Source: Splendidivirga corallicola (lineage in GTDB: Bacteria; Bacteroidota; Bacteroidia; Cytophagales; Cyclobacteriaceae). From it: a stretch of 64,000 bases of DNA. Positions 55,656 through 64,000 of this stretch are shown piece after piece; within the stretch, counting starts at the first letter, position 1, and each line of letters opens with the position of its first letter. The DNA is taken from NCBI GenBank assembly GCA_030442035.1, contig JAUJEA010000002.1, positions 248,001-312,000 on the forward strand. The letters run 5' to 3'. The notes below the pieces were generated by a model, which had not been told where the DNA came from, made no database searches, and saw nothing but the letters and a program-made list of their open reading frames with translations. The position numbers and the translations under genes are program-made.

Positions 55656-56820
55656 AACATATTTTATACAGGCAGTACTTTTCGTCTCAACAATTATCAC
55701 AACCACTTTGGCGGGAAGTGAATGGGTTTCTGCAAAATCAATATTTGTTGCGGAATCAGGATTTTCAACAAAAGATCTGTTGAGCGGGTTTTATTTTTCC
55801 TTACCATTTCTGGGAATATTAACCGTACATGAATTTGGTCATTACATCACGGCTCGCTTGTATAATATTAAGGTAACGCTACCCTATTACATACCTTTCT
55901 TTTTTGTGTTTCCTTTTATTGGTACTATGGGGGCTGTTATCAGGTTGAAAGAATCACCAAAATCCCGGAAGGAATTCTTTGATGTAGGGATCGCAGGTCC
56001 ACTGGCAGGTTTCATTGCGGCAATTATTTTACTTTATTACGGCTTTACTCATTTACCTCCCGCAGAATACATATTTCAAATACATCCGGAATATGAAGAG
56101 TACGGACTGGGTTATGCTAATGAAGCCTACAAAAATTTCCCGTACAATTTTAAGTTGGGCAACAATCTTGTTTTCGATTTTTTTGAAAACTATGTGGTCG
56201 AAGATACTTCAAGGATTCCAAATGCCTACGAGATCATGCATTATCCCTTTTTGTTTGCGGGATACCTGGCGCTTTTCTTCACAGCCCTGAATCTTCTTCC
56301 AATCGGACAATTGGATGGTGGTCATGTGGTATACGGACTGGCCGGATTTGACAAACATAAGATCATTTCCAAAACTTTGTTTTTACTATTTATCTTCTAT
56401 GCCGGGTTAGGGTTGATCAGTCCTCAGTTATCCGTTGAGGATCTCCTCTGGCAAATTCCTGCTTACATAGCATTCCTTTATTTTACTTTTTGGAGATTAT
56501 ATCAAAGACCTATGGATCGCCTGGTTTTGGCCGTAGTGATGATGGCTGTTCAATTTTTGGTGGTTTATATTTTCCCTACTGTGGAAGGTTATTCGGGATG
56601 GTTAGTATTTGCCTTTCTTCTTGGCAGATTTTTGGGCATCTATCACCCCCAGGCCCACCTGGATCAACCACTGGACTTCAAAAGAAAAATACTGGGGTGG
56701 CTAGCATTGGCTGTTTTCATTGTTTCTTTCAGTCCTCAACCGTTCCTATTTGAAAAGAACGAGTCGTATAAAGAGCCAGAACCTGCTCAAATAACTGAAT
56801 TAATGGAAGAGACAATTTAA
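55633..56820 (+). CDS. Site-2-protease-family (M50) membrane metallopeptidase
   Basis: Integral membrane protease of 395 residues. The zinc motif is TVHEFGHYITARLY (HEFGH, about residue 73) with the third ligand in NLLPIGQLDGGHVVYG. Membrane helices surround both motifs, and hydrophobic segments continue to about residue 370. Members cut membrane-bound substrates within the bilayer; the target here is unknown. It is translationally coupled to the HAD gene. Confidence 0.9.
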   Translation: MEFLKEHKTYFIQAVLFVSTIITTTLAGSEWVSAKSIFVAESGFSTKDLLSGFYFSLPFLGILTVHEFGHYITARLYNIKVTLPYYIPFFFVFPFIGTMGAVIRLKESPKSRKEFFDVGIAGPLAGFIAAIILLYYGFTHLPPAEYIFQIHPEYEEYGLGYANEAYKNFPYNFKLGNNLVFDFFENYVVEDTSRIPNAYEIMHYPFLFAGYLALFFTALNLLPIGQLDGGHVVYGLAGFDKHKIISKTLFLLFIFYAGLGLISPQLSVEDLLWQIPAYIAFLYFTFWRLYQRPMDRLVLAVVMMAVQFLVVYIFPTVEGYSGWLVFAFLLGRFLGIYHPQAHLDQPLDFKRKILGWLALAVFIVSFSPQPFLFEKNESYKEPEPAQITELMEETI

Positions 56821-57030
56821 ATCAATTACTATCATCAACATTTTGGGGAACCTTTCTAAATTTTCCGGAGTTAGGTTAAACTTTTTCTTGAAGACCTGAC
56901 TAAAAGATACCTCTGAAGCATATCCTGTTTTTTCTGCAATGTCAGGCAATGATAAATCCGTTTTTCTTAGGAGTTTTTTTGCATATGATAGTATCCACCA
57001 AGCCATTGACCCATTTAACCCGAATAATTC
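56800..57030 (-). pseudogene. C-terminal remnant of an AraC-family regulator
   Basis: The minus strand reads ELFGLNGSMAWWILSYAKKL, then LRKTDLSLPDIAEKTGYASE and VSFSQVFKKKFNLTPENLER: the two helix-turn-helix units of AraC proteins of the cupin_6 type. The effector domain and the first half of the protein are absent, and the end overlaps the convergent protease gene. It is probably a degraded regulator. Confidence 0.7.
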
Positions 57031-57222
57031 GGGGAATAATTATTGAGAAATGATAACCCATTAATAGTCATAGAAATTGATTGTAATTCAATGAAAATTT
57101 AATGCTCAAATTTAAGCTATGTTTATACTCAATAACATATAAGTAAGATGGTAAAAATCAATTTCTTACCCACAACATTGGGTTTATACCATGAATAATG
57201 CAGGTTAATCTGATCATCAGAT
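57031..57222. other. Intergenic DNA upstream of the AraC remnant
   Basis: Where the N-terminal half of the regulator should be, only AT-rich sequence without continuous coding is seen. Confidence 0.35.
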
Positions 57223-57369
57223 ATGGAAATTTGTATCAATTGCAGCAAGCTCTATTTGCTTTTGACTGATTACTATGAAGGAAAGCCGTCTAACACGATT
57301 GTTCTCTGGAACACTGATGAAAATGCTATGAAAGAACAGGCAGATAACAATTGGAAAGGGTTACATTGA
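57223..57369 (+). CDS. Small hypothetical protein
   Basis: A 48-codon frame from ATG 57223, starting MEICINCSKLYLLLTDYYEG and ending in NNWKGLH. It has a Cys-x-x-Cys near the start. No family is recognised. Codon content looks protein-like but the frame is short and isolated, so it may be chance or a fragment. Confidence 0.3.
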   Translation: MEICINCSKLYLLLTDYYEGKPSNTIVLWNTDENAMKEQADNNWKGLH

Positions 57370-57411
57370 TAAAATGACGGTAAGCTTGCTCGCTACCTGA
57401 TCCTTGTAATT

Positions 57412-57449
57412 GGATTTCAGGTTTTAATCTTAACAAAAACCTGAAATCC
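57412..57449 (-). terminator. Strong hairpin downstream of leuS
   Basis: A perfect 14-base stem with arms GGATTTCAGGTTTT and AAAACCTGAAATCC and a 10-base loop, 14 bases past the leuS stop. No T-run follows on the minus strand, so it may be a processing or protective stem rather than a classical terminator. Confidence 0.6.
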
Positions 57450-57462
57450 ATCTTGTTAAGCT

Positions 57463-60246
57463 TTATACAACCACATTAACAATTCTTTTAGGTACAACGA
57501 TGACCTTCTTAGGCTGTTTGCCCTCCGTCCATTTGATAATTACTTCGGAAGCAAGCACTTCTCTTTCAATGTCTTCTTTTGGCATATCCAATGGAAAGCT
57601 CATTTTGGTCCTCATCTTACCATTCACAGAAACAGGATATTCATAAGAATCTTCCCTGATATAGGCTTCATTGAAAGCCGGAAAATTAGCATTTAACAAA
57701 CTATCGCTATGACCAAGTTTCTGCCAAAGTTCCTCTGCTACATGAGGAGCATAGGGCGAAAGGATCAACACAAAATCGGTGAGAATGGCTCTGTTATTGC
57801 ATTTTAGTCTGGCCAGCTCATTAGCACAGATCATAAAGGAGCTTACCGAGGTATTAAAGGAAAATTTCTCAATATCCTCTTCTACTTTTTTGATTGTTTG
57901 ATGCATAGTTTTCAGGGCCTCCTGGGCAGGCTCATCATCACTCACCACAAAATTGCCCTGGTCATCATGAAACAGGTTCCAGAATTTTCGCAAAAATTTA
58001 AAAACTCCGTCAATACCATTTGTGTTCCAGGGTTTAAATTGCTCTAATGGTCCCAGGAACATTTCATAGAGCCTAAGCGTATCCGCACCATATTTTTCTA
58101 TGATATCATCAGGGTTAACAACATTGTATTTCGATTTGGACATCTTTTCTACTTCACTCCCACAGATGTACTGGCCATCCTCCAAAATAAATTCAACATC
58201 AGACAGATCAGGTCTCCACTGCTTGAATTTTTCAATGTCCAATATATCATTTGTAACCATGTTTACATCTACATGCAAAGCGCTGGTCTCGTAATCATCC
58301 TTTAGATTGTATGATACGAATTTGTTTGATCCACTAATTCTATATACAAAATTAGATCTGCCTTGGATCATACCCTGGTTAATAAGCTTTTTAAATGGCT
58401 CATCCTCTTTGACAAATCCCATGTCATACAAAAACTTACACCAGAATCTTGAATACAAGAGATGGCCGGTTGCGTGCTCGGAGCCTCCAATATATAGATC
58501 GACACTTCTCCAATACTCCTCAGCTTCTTTTCCAACAAATTCCTTATCATTCAAAGCATCCATATACCGGAACCAATACCAGCTTGATCCTGCCCATCCG
58601 GGCATTGTACTAAGTTCTAGAGGATAACTCTCTGAAGATCCCTCTGGTGTATAGTTGAAGTTTTCAGCTCTCCCCAGCGGCGGATCTCCATCCTCGGTGG
58701 GTAAATATTTGTCAACCTCAGGAAGTATAACCGGAAGATCTTTCTCATCAACCAAATGTGGTATGCTATCTTTAAAATAGACTGGTACAGGCTCCCCCCA
58801 ATAACGTTGGCGTGCAAATATAGCGTCTCTGATACGGTAGTTTATTTTACTACTACCGATTCCTTTCTCTTCTATAAACGCGACCGCCTTGTCTACAGCC
58901 TGCTGATATCCCAAACCATCCAGGATGCCAGAATTGATCATTTTACCCTCTTTGGTTGGATCCGCATGCTCGCTGATATCCATGTTATCGTAGATGGGAA
59001 CAATGGGTAAGTCAAAATGCTTCGCAAAATCATAATCCCTCTGATCTCCGGAAGGTACCGCCATCACCGCACCTGTACCATAACCTGCCAATACATAATC
59101 TGCCACCCAAATCGGCACCTGTTCATTCGTGAATGGATGTAGGGCATAGGCACCTGTAAAAACACCGGTGATATGTTTTACATCGCTCATTCTTTCACGT
59201 TCCGAACGATTTTTCACTACTTCCACATAATCTTTGATCTCCTGTTTTTTATCATTCGAGATGATGATATCTACCAAATCACTTTCAGGTGCAATGGCTA
59301 AATAAGTTACCCCGTAAATCGTATCAATTCTTGTGGTAAATACTTTGATATCAATCTCTGTATTTTCAACCCTGAAATCAACCTCTGCCCCATTTGATCG
59401 GCCGATCCAGTTCCTTTGCATTTCTTTCAAAGGTTCAGGCCAATCTATTCTTTCCAATCCATCCAAAAGACGTTCTGCATAAGCGGTAATACGCATGCTC
59501 CATTGCATCATATTTTTTCTGATAACCGGAAAACCACCTCTTTCGGAGAATCCGTCCTTTACCTCATCGTTTGAAAGCACTGTTCCCAATTCTGGGCACC
59601 AGTTAACAGTCGTTTCTGCCAAATAGGTAATGCGATATTTCAATAATATATTTTGCTGTTCTTTGAAAGAAAAAGCATTCCATTCAGCCGCTCCGAAGTT
59701 TGGAACATCTTCATCACATTCTGCTTTGATATTTGAATTACCCTCTTTTTCAAATAAGGCAATGAGCTCATCTATATGGCGTGCTTTGTCTGTGTTATAG
59801 TCATACCAGCTATCAAACAACTGCATAAAGATCCATTGAGTCCATCTGTAAAAGCTGGGATCACAAGTCTGCACTTCTTTTGCCCAGTCAAACGAAAAAC
59901 CAATGTTCTTCAGCTGTTCTTTATATTTTACAATGTTTTCAGCTGTGGTAATGGCAGGATGTTGACCTGTTTGAATGGCATATTGTTCTGCTGGTAATCC
60001 AAATGCATCAAAACCCATAGGATGCAGCACATTGTAACCTTTAATTCTTTTGTATCTGGAAACAATATCGCTTGCAATATAACCTAGCGGATGTCCGACA
60101 TGAAGGCCTGCGCCTGAAGGATAAGGAAACATATCAAGGGCATAAAACTTTGGTCTTGTTTTATCGACGTCAGCTTTGAATGAAGCATTATCCTGCCAGT
60201 AAGTCTGCCATTTCTTTTCAATATCTCTAAAATTATATTCCGCCAT
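57463..60246 (-). CDS. leuS: Leucyl-tRNA synthetase
   Basis: Class I aminoacyl-tRNA synthetase of 927 residues that charges tRNA-Leu. The HIGH-type motif is YPSGAGLHVGHPLGY (residues about 42-56) and the KMSKS motif VEKMSKSKYNVVNPDD (about 698-713). The editing domain is inserted in between (TTRIDTIYGVTYLAIAPESD, GTGAVMAVPSGDQRD with the editing-site Asp), and the C-terminal anticodon-binding region ends in KKVIVVPKRIVNVVV. Length and order are normal. Single gene. Confidence 0.98.
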   Translation of the reverse strand: MAEYNFRDIEKKWQTYWQDNASFKADVDKTRPKFYALDMFPYPSGAGLHVGHPLGYIASDIVSRYKRIKGYNVLHPMGFDAFGLPAEQYAIQTGQHPAITTAENIVKYKEQLKNIGFSFDWAKEVQTCDPSFYRWTQWIFMQLFDSWYDYNTDKARHIDELIALFEKEGNSNIKAECDEDVPNFGAAEWNAFSFKEQQNILLKYRITYLAETTVNWCPELGTVLSNDEVKDGFSERGGFPVIRKNMMQWSMRITAYAERLLDGLERIDWPEPLKEMQRNWIGRSNGAEVDFRVENTEIDIKVFTTRIDTIYGVTYLAIAPESDLVDIIISNDKKQEIKDYVEVVKNRSERERMSDVKHITGVFTGAYALHPFTNEQVPIWVADYVLAGYGTGAVMAVPSGDQRDYDFAKHFDLPIVPIYDNMDISEHADPTKEGKMINSGILDGLGYQQAVDKAVAFIEEKGIGSSKINYRIRDAIFARQRYWGEPVPVYFKDSIPHLVDEKDLPVILPEVDKYLPTEDGDPPLGRAENFNYTPEGSSESYPLELSTMPGWAGSSWYWFRYMDALNDKEFVGKEAEEYWRSVDLYIGGSEHATGHLLYSRFWCKFLYDMGFVKEDEPFKKLINQGMIQGRSNFVYRISGSNKFVSYNLKDDYETSALHVDVNMVTNDILDIEKFKQWRPDLSDVEFILEDGQYICGSEVEKMSKSKYNVVNPDDIIEKYGADTLRLYEMFLGPLEQFKPWNTNGIDGVFKFLRKFWNLFHDDQGNFVVSDDEPAQEALKTMHQTIKKVEEDIEKFSFNTSVSSFMICANELARLKCNNRAILTDFVLILSPYAPHVAEELWQKLGHSDSLLNANFPAFNEAYIREDSYEYPVSVNGKMRTKMSFPLDMPKEDIEREVLASEVIIKWTEGKQPKKVIVVPKRIVNVVV

Positions 60247-60703
60247 TTCAACTAGTTCCTTGTTTGAATGTTACCAAAAATAAGATGCAAAAATAGTAGT
60301 TTTATCAGTAGGGTTAAGCATATTCACTTGCTTTTTAATCAAATAGTATCCTGCCATTCTTATCGAACAACAGGGATATATTGAATGTTTTTCAAGAGTG
60401 ATCAGACTTGTTTTTAGCTCAATTTTTACGTATTTTATTAAAGCAATTTAAACTAAAACACCCCATTTAATTATTTATCAGGTTTTCAAACATGATAAAT
60501 GACTTGTATAAAAAAGTTTTGGTATTTGAAAGGATCTTTGCAACAGTTGACGTGATCCCATCAAGTTTCCTGAAGTCACCTAAAATGGTGTTCATACTTC
60601 AAAGCTCGGAAACTGTTTCTAAAAACAATTTAATCAAGGAAACAGGTAGCTCAAGTTGTCATCAGTGACAACCACAAAAGTTGGATTAATTAAGATTAAA
60701 ATT
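60247..60703. other. Divergent promoter region of leuS and the hybrid kinase gene
   Basis: About 450 bases. Apart from the leuS -7 box, no repeats or coding frames were recognised. Confidence 0.45.
60288..60295 (-). promoter_or_regulatory. Bacteroidota -7 box of leuS
   Basis: TATTTTTG on the minus strand fits the Bacteroidota consensus TAnnTTTG and lies about 42 bases upstream of the leuS start, a normal position. The matching -33 element is not clear. Confidence 0.5.
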
Positions 60704-61840
60704 ATGTCTAAAAAACCTGTAATTCTGTGCGTGGATGACGAAAGCATTGTCTTAGTATCCATTAGGGATCAACTAAAAAAATATTTCAAAAACAAAATAG
60801 CCATTGAAACCGCAGAAAGTGGAGAAGAGGCACTGGAAATTATTGATGAGTTAATCGCAGAAAAAAAAGAACCTCCCATTGTGATTTCTGACCAGATCAT
60901 GCCAGGCATGAAGGGAGTTGAATTATTAACAAAAGTGCATGAAAAACTTCCCAACACAAATACCATCTTGTTAACAGGATTAGCGATCAAGGAAGATATT
61001 ATTGATGCAGTGAACAATGCCAATCTTTACCGCTTTATCCCAAAACCCTGGGACAAAATGGATCTGAATCTAACTGTTAAAGAGGCCATTAATTCTTTCT
61101 TCCAATCAAAAAAGATTGTGGATAAAAATGTACAACTCAACAGGACCAATAGAAAATTAAAACAGACAAACGAAGAGTTAGACACATTCCTATATAAAGC
61201 CTCTCACGATTTGAAAGGACCGGTTGCCACATTAAAGGGATTGTGCCAATTGGGTTTGTTGGAAAAGGACTATCATTATTTTAAAAAACAAGAATTTGTC
61301 TTAACCGATATGACCTCCTTGCTTTCCAAAATTGTTAAGGTTGGCGAGATCAGAAAAAGAAAAAAATTGGTAGAAATAACCAATTTGAAAAACTTTATGG
61401 CTCAGACCTGTCTGGAAATTCAGGAGGAAGTTAAAGATAAAGGCATAGAGTTAATTCTTAATATCCACCAGGATGCCTTGATTGAAACCGATCTCTTTCT
61501 GCTAAGAAGTATTTTGTACAATGTGATAAAAAATGCCTATCAGTACTCATTTATACCTTATAGCGAAGAAAAAAGATTTGTAAAAATAGAAGCCCAAAAA
61601 GATATTAGAGGATTTCATATCAAGGTAACTAATAATGGCATCGGCATCCCACATCAATTGAAAAATAAGGTCTTTTATATGTTCTATAAAGCCAACGACA
61701 GGAATCCGGGTGATGGATTGGGTTTGTACATATCCAAAGTGGCCATTGAAAATTTAGGAGGGAAGATAAAATTGAAATCAACAGAATCTGAAAATACATG
61801 TTTTGAAATATTTGTACCGTTACCAGGAAAAAAGCATTAA
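60704..61840 (+). CDS. Receiver-histidine kinase hybrid protein
   Basis: Cytoplasmic signalling protein of 378 residues. Order: receiver domain (about 1-125; LCVDDES, acceptor Asp in VISDQIMPGMKG, ILLTG, PKPWDK), a coiled coil (about 130-170), a HisKA-like region (FLYKASHDLKGPVATLKGL, with the phospho-accepting His) and a HATPase domain (VIKNAYQYS, GIGIPHQLKNKVF, GDGLGLYISKVAIENLGG). No membrane segment. The receiver closely resembles the stand-alone protein at 8514. Probably a phosphorelay component; the TPR kinase immediately downstream is its likely partner. ATG 60704 is preferred over the longer frame from 60656. Confidence 0.92.
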   Translation: MSKKPVILCVDDESIVLVSIRDQLKKYFKNKIAIETAESGEEALEIIDELIAEKKEPPIVISDQIMPGMKGVELLTKVHEKLPNTNTILLTGLAIKEDIIDAVNNANLYRFIPKPWDKMDLNLTVKEAINSFFQSKKIVDKNVQLNRTNRKLKQTNEELDTFLYKASHDLKGPVATLKGLCQLGLLEKDYHYFKKQEFVLTDMTSLLSKIVKVGEIRKRKKLVEITNLKNFMAQTCLEIQEEVKDKGIELILNIHQDALIETDLFLLRSILYNVIKNAYQYSFIPYSEEKRFVKIEAQKDIRGFHIKVTNNGIGIPHQLKNKVFYMFYKANDRNPGDGLGLYISKVAIENLGGKIKLKSTESENTCFEIFVPLPGKKH

Positions 61841-62065
61841 ATCACTTAACATTTTGTTTGCTTTCCGGAAAATTTGAATTTGATCATATCAATTTAACCT
61901 TACCATCAGATCATTATACTATAAAAATTACGCTGGACAAAATCGCATTACCTTAACATTTACTCTCTGAGTATCTGATAATTATTGTGATATTGAATTT
62001 TATTACTATATTATCAATCCTTCCCCGGCAGGAATTTTACAAAGCATTGAAAATTGCTTTAAGTG

Positions 62066-64000
62066 ATGAAAGGTAAACTTAATCTAGTACTAATATTTTG
62101 GGTTTTGGGGCTCAGTGTACATGGTCAAAATCCGCAAATTGAAAACCTCTTGGAACGTCTGGATAACCACCAAAAGAGGGATTCCACTTATGTTGATCTC
62201 CTCAATGAATTGGGTCATTTGTATTTTGATGTTGAAATTAAAAGGGTAAGAGAACTAGGAGAAGAGGCCCTGGAGATAGCACAGGAGATCAATTATGAGC
62301 GAGGTATGGGGCAGGCTTATAATAATATTGGCCTTTCTTTTGAACATGTTGGTGTGCTTGATCTGGCATTGAAATATTATTTAAGATCATTAGAGATCAC
62401 AGAAGCCATAGAAGATGATAAATATACAATTTTCACCAGCAATAACATTGGGAATGTTTACATCACTCAGGGAAAATATGATGAAGCACTAAATTATCTG
62501 CACAAAGCATTAAATACTGCTACAAATATTAAGGATTCATTGAGAATAGCCCAAACCTCGCATACCATCGGTGATGTCTACGAAAAGCAAAAAAGATACA
62601 ACATTGCTTTGCAGTATTACTTCAAAGCTTTGAGCATCGATGAGCCACTGAACTATGCAAGGGGCTTATCATATATCTACAATGGGATTGCCAATGCTTA
62701 TGTGCATAAAGGAGATTATGATCTGGCGTTGCTGTATTTCGACAAAAACATAGCCATGGCCAAACGCTCCAGTAACAATTATATCCTTTCAAAAGCATAT
62801 AACAGTATTGGCGCATTAAAAATGAAATTGAACGAATTTGATAAAGCTAAATATAATCTTCAGAAATCGCTGGAGGTCACTGAAAATTCGTCCTTTTACA
62901 AGGTTAGAATGAACACATTCAAATTGCTTTCTGATCTTTCCAGGAAGCAAAACCGACTAAGAGAAGCGCTCAATTATTATGAGCAATATACAGCCACCAA
63001 AGACAGTGTATTCAACGAAAGCAAAGGGCAACAAATCAATGCGCTTCAGATGCAAATTGATTTAAATAGAAAGGAACAGGAAAATCAGCTACTCATAGCG
63101 GAAAAAGAGTTGGCAGAGACTGAACTTCAAAAAAATAACATTGAAAAGCGAGCTCTTTTTATCATATCCGGCCTTTTGTTTATATCCGCTCTTACCGTTC
63201 TAATTGCTTTTTACTTAAAGAAACATACTAATAAAAAGCTAAGGGATCAGAATGAATTGATTAACCGGCAAAGCTCGGAGATCCATCACAAAAATGGGGA
63301 AATAAGTCAACAAAATCAGGAACTCAAACAAACTTTAGAGCATCTTGAACAAACCCAGGCACACTTGATCGAATCAGAAAAACTTGCCTCACTGGGTCAA
63401 CTTATAGCAGGGATCAGTCATGAAATTAATACTCCATTGGGGGCCATAAAAGCTTCAAATGATGTAGCACTTAACAATTATGAGGCACTTAAGAAAGATT
63501 TTTTGGATTTCCTCGTCGAATTGTCTTCTGAGGATATCGGATCATTCAACTGTTTAATTGAAAAAGCTTCTGACTCTGTAAAATATTATACCAGTCGGGA
63601 GGAACGAAAACTACGCAAAAACCTGACCGGTGAACTGAAGGAACAAAAAGTCCAAAATGCAGAGGAAGTTGGCACACTTTTATCTGAAATGGGGATTTAT
63701 GATAATTACCATCAATATTTACAAATCATTAATCATGATAGAAATACTGAAATTATAACGAAGGCGCAGGAATTCTTTTCCATTTATCGATCCAATAAAA
63801 ATGTCGAAATGGCTATCCATAAAGTATCCAAAATTCTCAATTCATTGAAGTCCTATATAAAAAAGGATCACTTTGGTGAAATGATCTTGTCCGATTTAGC
63901 CGAAAACATAGAGACTATTTTAACCATCTATCGCAATCAGCTCAAACAAGGGATTGAGGTAATCAGAAATTTTGATGAAGTACCAATGCTAAAATGCTAT
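62066..64000 (+). CDS. TPR-domain sensor histidine kinase (3' end outside the window)
   Basis: The frame starts at ATG 62066 and runs without a stop to the window end (645 codons). A signal peptide (LVLIFWVLGLSVHGQ) precedes at least five TPR units (for example GQAYNNIGLSFEHVGVLDLA, IGNVYITQGKYDEALNYL, IGDVYEKQKRYNIALQYY). A coiled coil, one membrane helix (ALFIISGLLFISALTVLIAF) and a second coiled coil lead to the H-box LASLGQLIAGISHEINTPLG. The ATPase domain lies largely beyond the window. The TPR part is predicted in the periplasm and would sense a peptide or protein. Confidence 0.9.
   Translation, partial: MKGKLNLVLIFWVLGLSVHGQNPQIENLLERLDNHQKRDSTYVDLLNELGHLYFDVEIKRVRELGEEALEIAQEINYERGMGQAYNNIGLSFEHVGVLDLALKYYLRSLEITEAIEDDKYTIFTSNNIGNVYITQGKYDEALNYLHKALNTATNIKDSLRIAQTSHTIGDVYEKQKRYNIALQYYFKALSIDEPLNYARGLSYIYNGIANAYVHKGDYDLALLYFDKNIAMAKRSSNNYILSKAYNSIGALKMKLNEFDKAKYNLQKSLEVTENSSFYKVRMNTFKLLSDLSRKQNRLREALNYYEQYTATKDSVFNESKGQQINALQMQIDLNRKEQENQLLIAEKELAETELQKNNIEKRALFIISGLLFISALTVLIAFYLKKHTNKKLRDQNELINRQSSEIHHKNGEISQQNQELKQTLEHLEQTQAHLIESEKLASLGQLIAGISHEINTPLGAIKASNDVALNNYEALKKDFLDFLVELSSEDIGSFNCLIEKASDSVKYYTSREERKLRKNLTGELKEQKVQNAEEVGTLLSEMGIYDNYHQYLQIINHDRNTEIITKAQEFFSIYRSNKNVEMAIHKVSKILNSLKSYIKKDHFGEMILSDLAENIETILTIYRNQLKQGIEVIRNFDEVPMLKCY

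Noticed and set aside
1-64000. CRISPR arrays, rRNA genes and replication origin
   Set aside because: No regularly spaced repeats, no rRNA-like sequence and no DnaA-box cluster was noticed in the window.

Overview
The window reads as a chromosomal segment of a Bacteroidota bacterium, most likely a marine or soil member of the Cytophagales. Evidence: a SusC/SusD pair with an ECF sigma factor and FecR anti-sigma factor, TonB receptors with carboxypeptidase-regulatory N-domains, a DUF4249 lipoprotein, many lipoproteins and LamG domains, AT-rich intergenic DNA, few Shine-Dalgarno sites, and a TAnnTTTG-type promoter box upstream of leuS. The species cannot be named from the sequence alone.

Layout. 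(1) 1-8.3 kb, mostly minus strand: an outer-membrane beta-barrel receptor, a two-component pair, a DUF1080 lipoprotein and an unusual membrane-bound transcription factor (PLC-like plus LamG sensor, one membrane segment, SARP/BTAD output). (2) 8.5-13.8 kb: a lone receiver protein, then a BlaI-type repressor, an M56 peptidase with HEAT repeats and a prolyl oligopeptidase, tied together by three near-identical palindromic operators. (3) 14.7-18.1 kb: a DUF4249/TonB receptor pair. (4) 18.5-29.6 kb: secreted hydrolases that suit complex lipid or sphingolipid breakdown: a ceramidase-like protein, a zinc peptidase, an NPP-type phosphodiesterase with LamG, a LamG-EEP phosphodiesterase, two metallophosphoesterases and a GH116-type glycosidase. 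(5) 30.1-38.4 kb: a 2-aminoethylphosphonate (AEP) catabolic regulon (PhnW, PbfA-like lyase, Nudix protein, PhnY, PhnA, XRE-cupin regulator, FAD amine oxidase). A 15-base motif recurs at about 31-base spacing in front of its promoters. (6) 38.6-46.6 kb: a PAS-protein relic, then ECF sigma, FecR, SusC and SusD. (7) 46.6-48.3 kb: a scrap zone with an IS982 remnant and a LamG gene fused head-on to a broken conjugation-type ATPase gene. (8) 48.3-54.6 kb: a small island bounded by a 42-base copy of the tRNA-Met 3' half and by the tRNA-Met gene itself. It carries a RhuM-Doc protein, a WbqC-like / alpha-beta hydrolase / PLD-like membrane protein operon and a membrane protein. (9) 54.6-54.9 kb: the tRNA-Met(CAU) gene, interrupted in its anticodon loop by a 257-base group I intron. 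(10) 55-64 kb: HAD phosphatase, site-2 protease, leuS, a receiver-kinase hybrid and a TPR histidine kinase that runs off the end.

Main candidates for something new. First, the AEP regulon beside a set of sphingolipid-type hydrolases may together degrade phosphonosphingolipids such as ceramide aminoethylphosphonate, with a shared operator motif that also appears in front of the NPP phosphodiesterase gene. Second, the group I intron in tRNA-Met sits exactly across what looks like an attachment site, while the displaced copy of that site has no intron. Both are read from sequence patterns and family knowledge and are not confirmed by any search.
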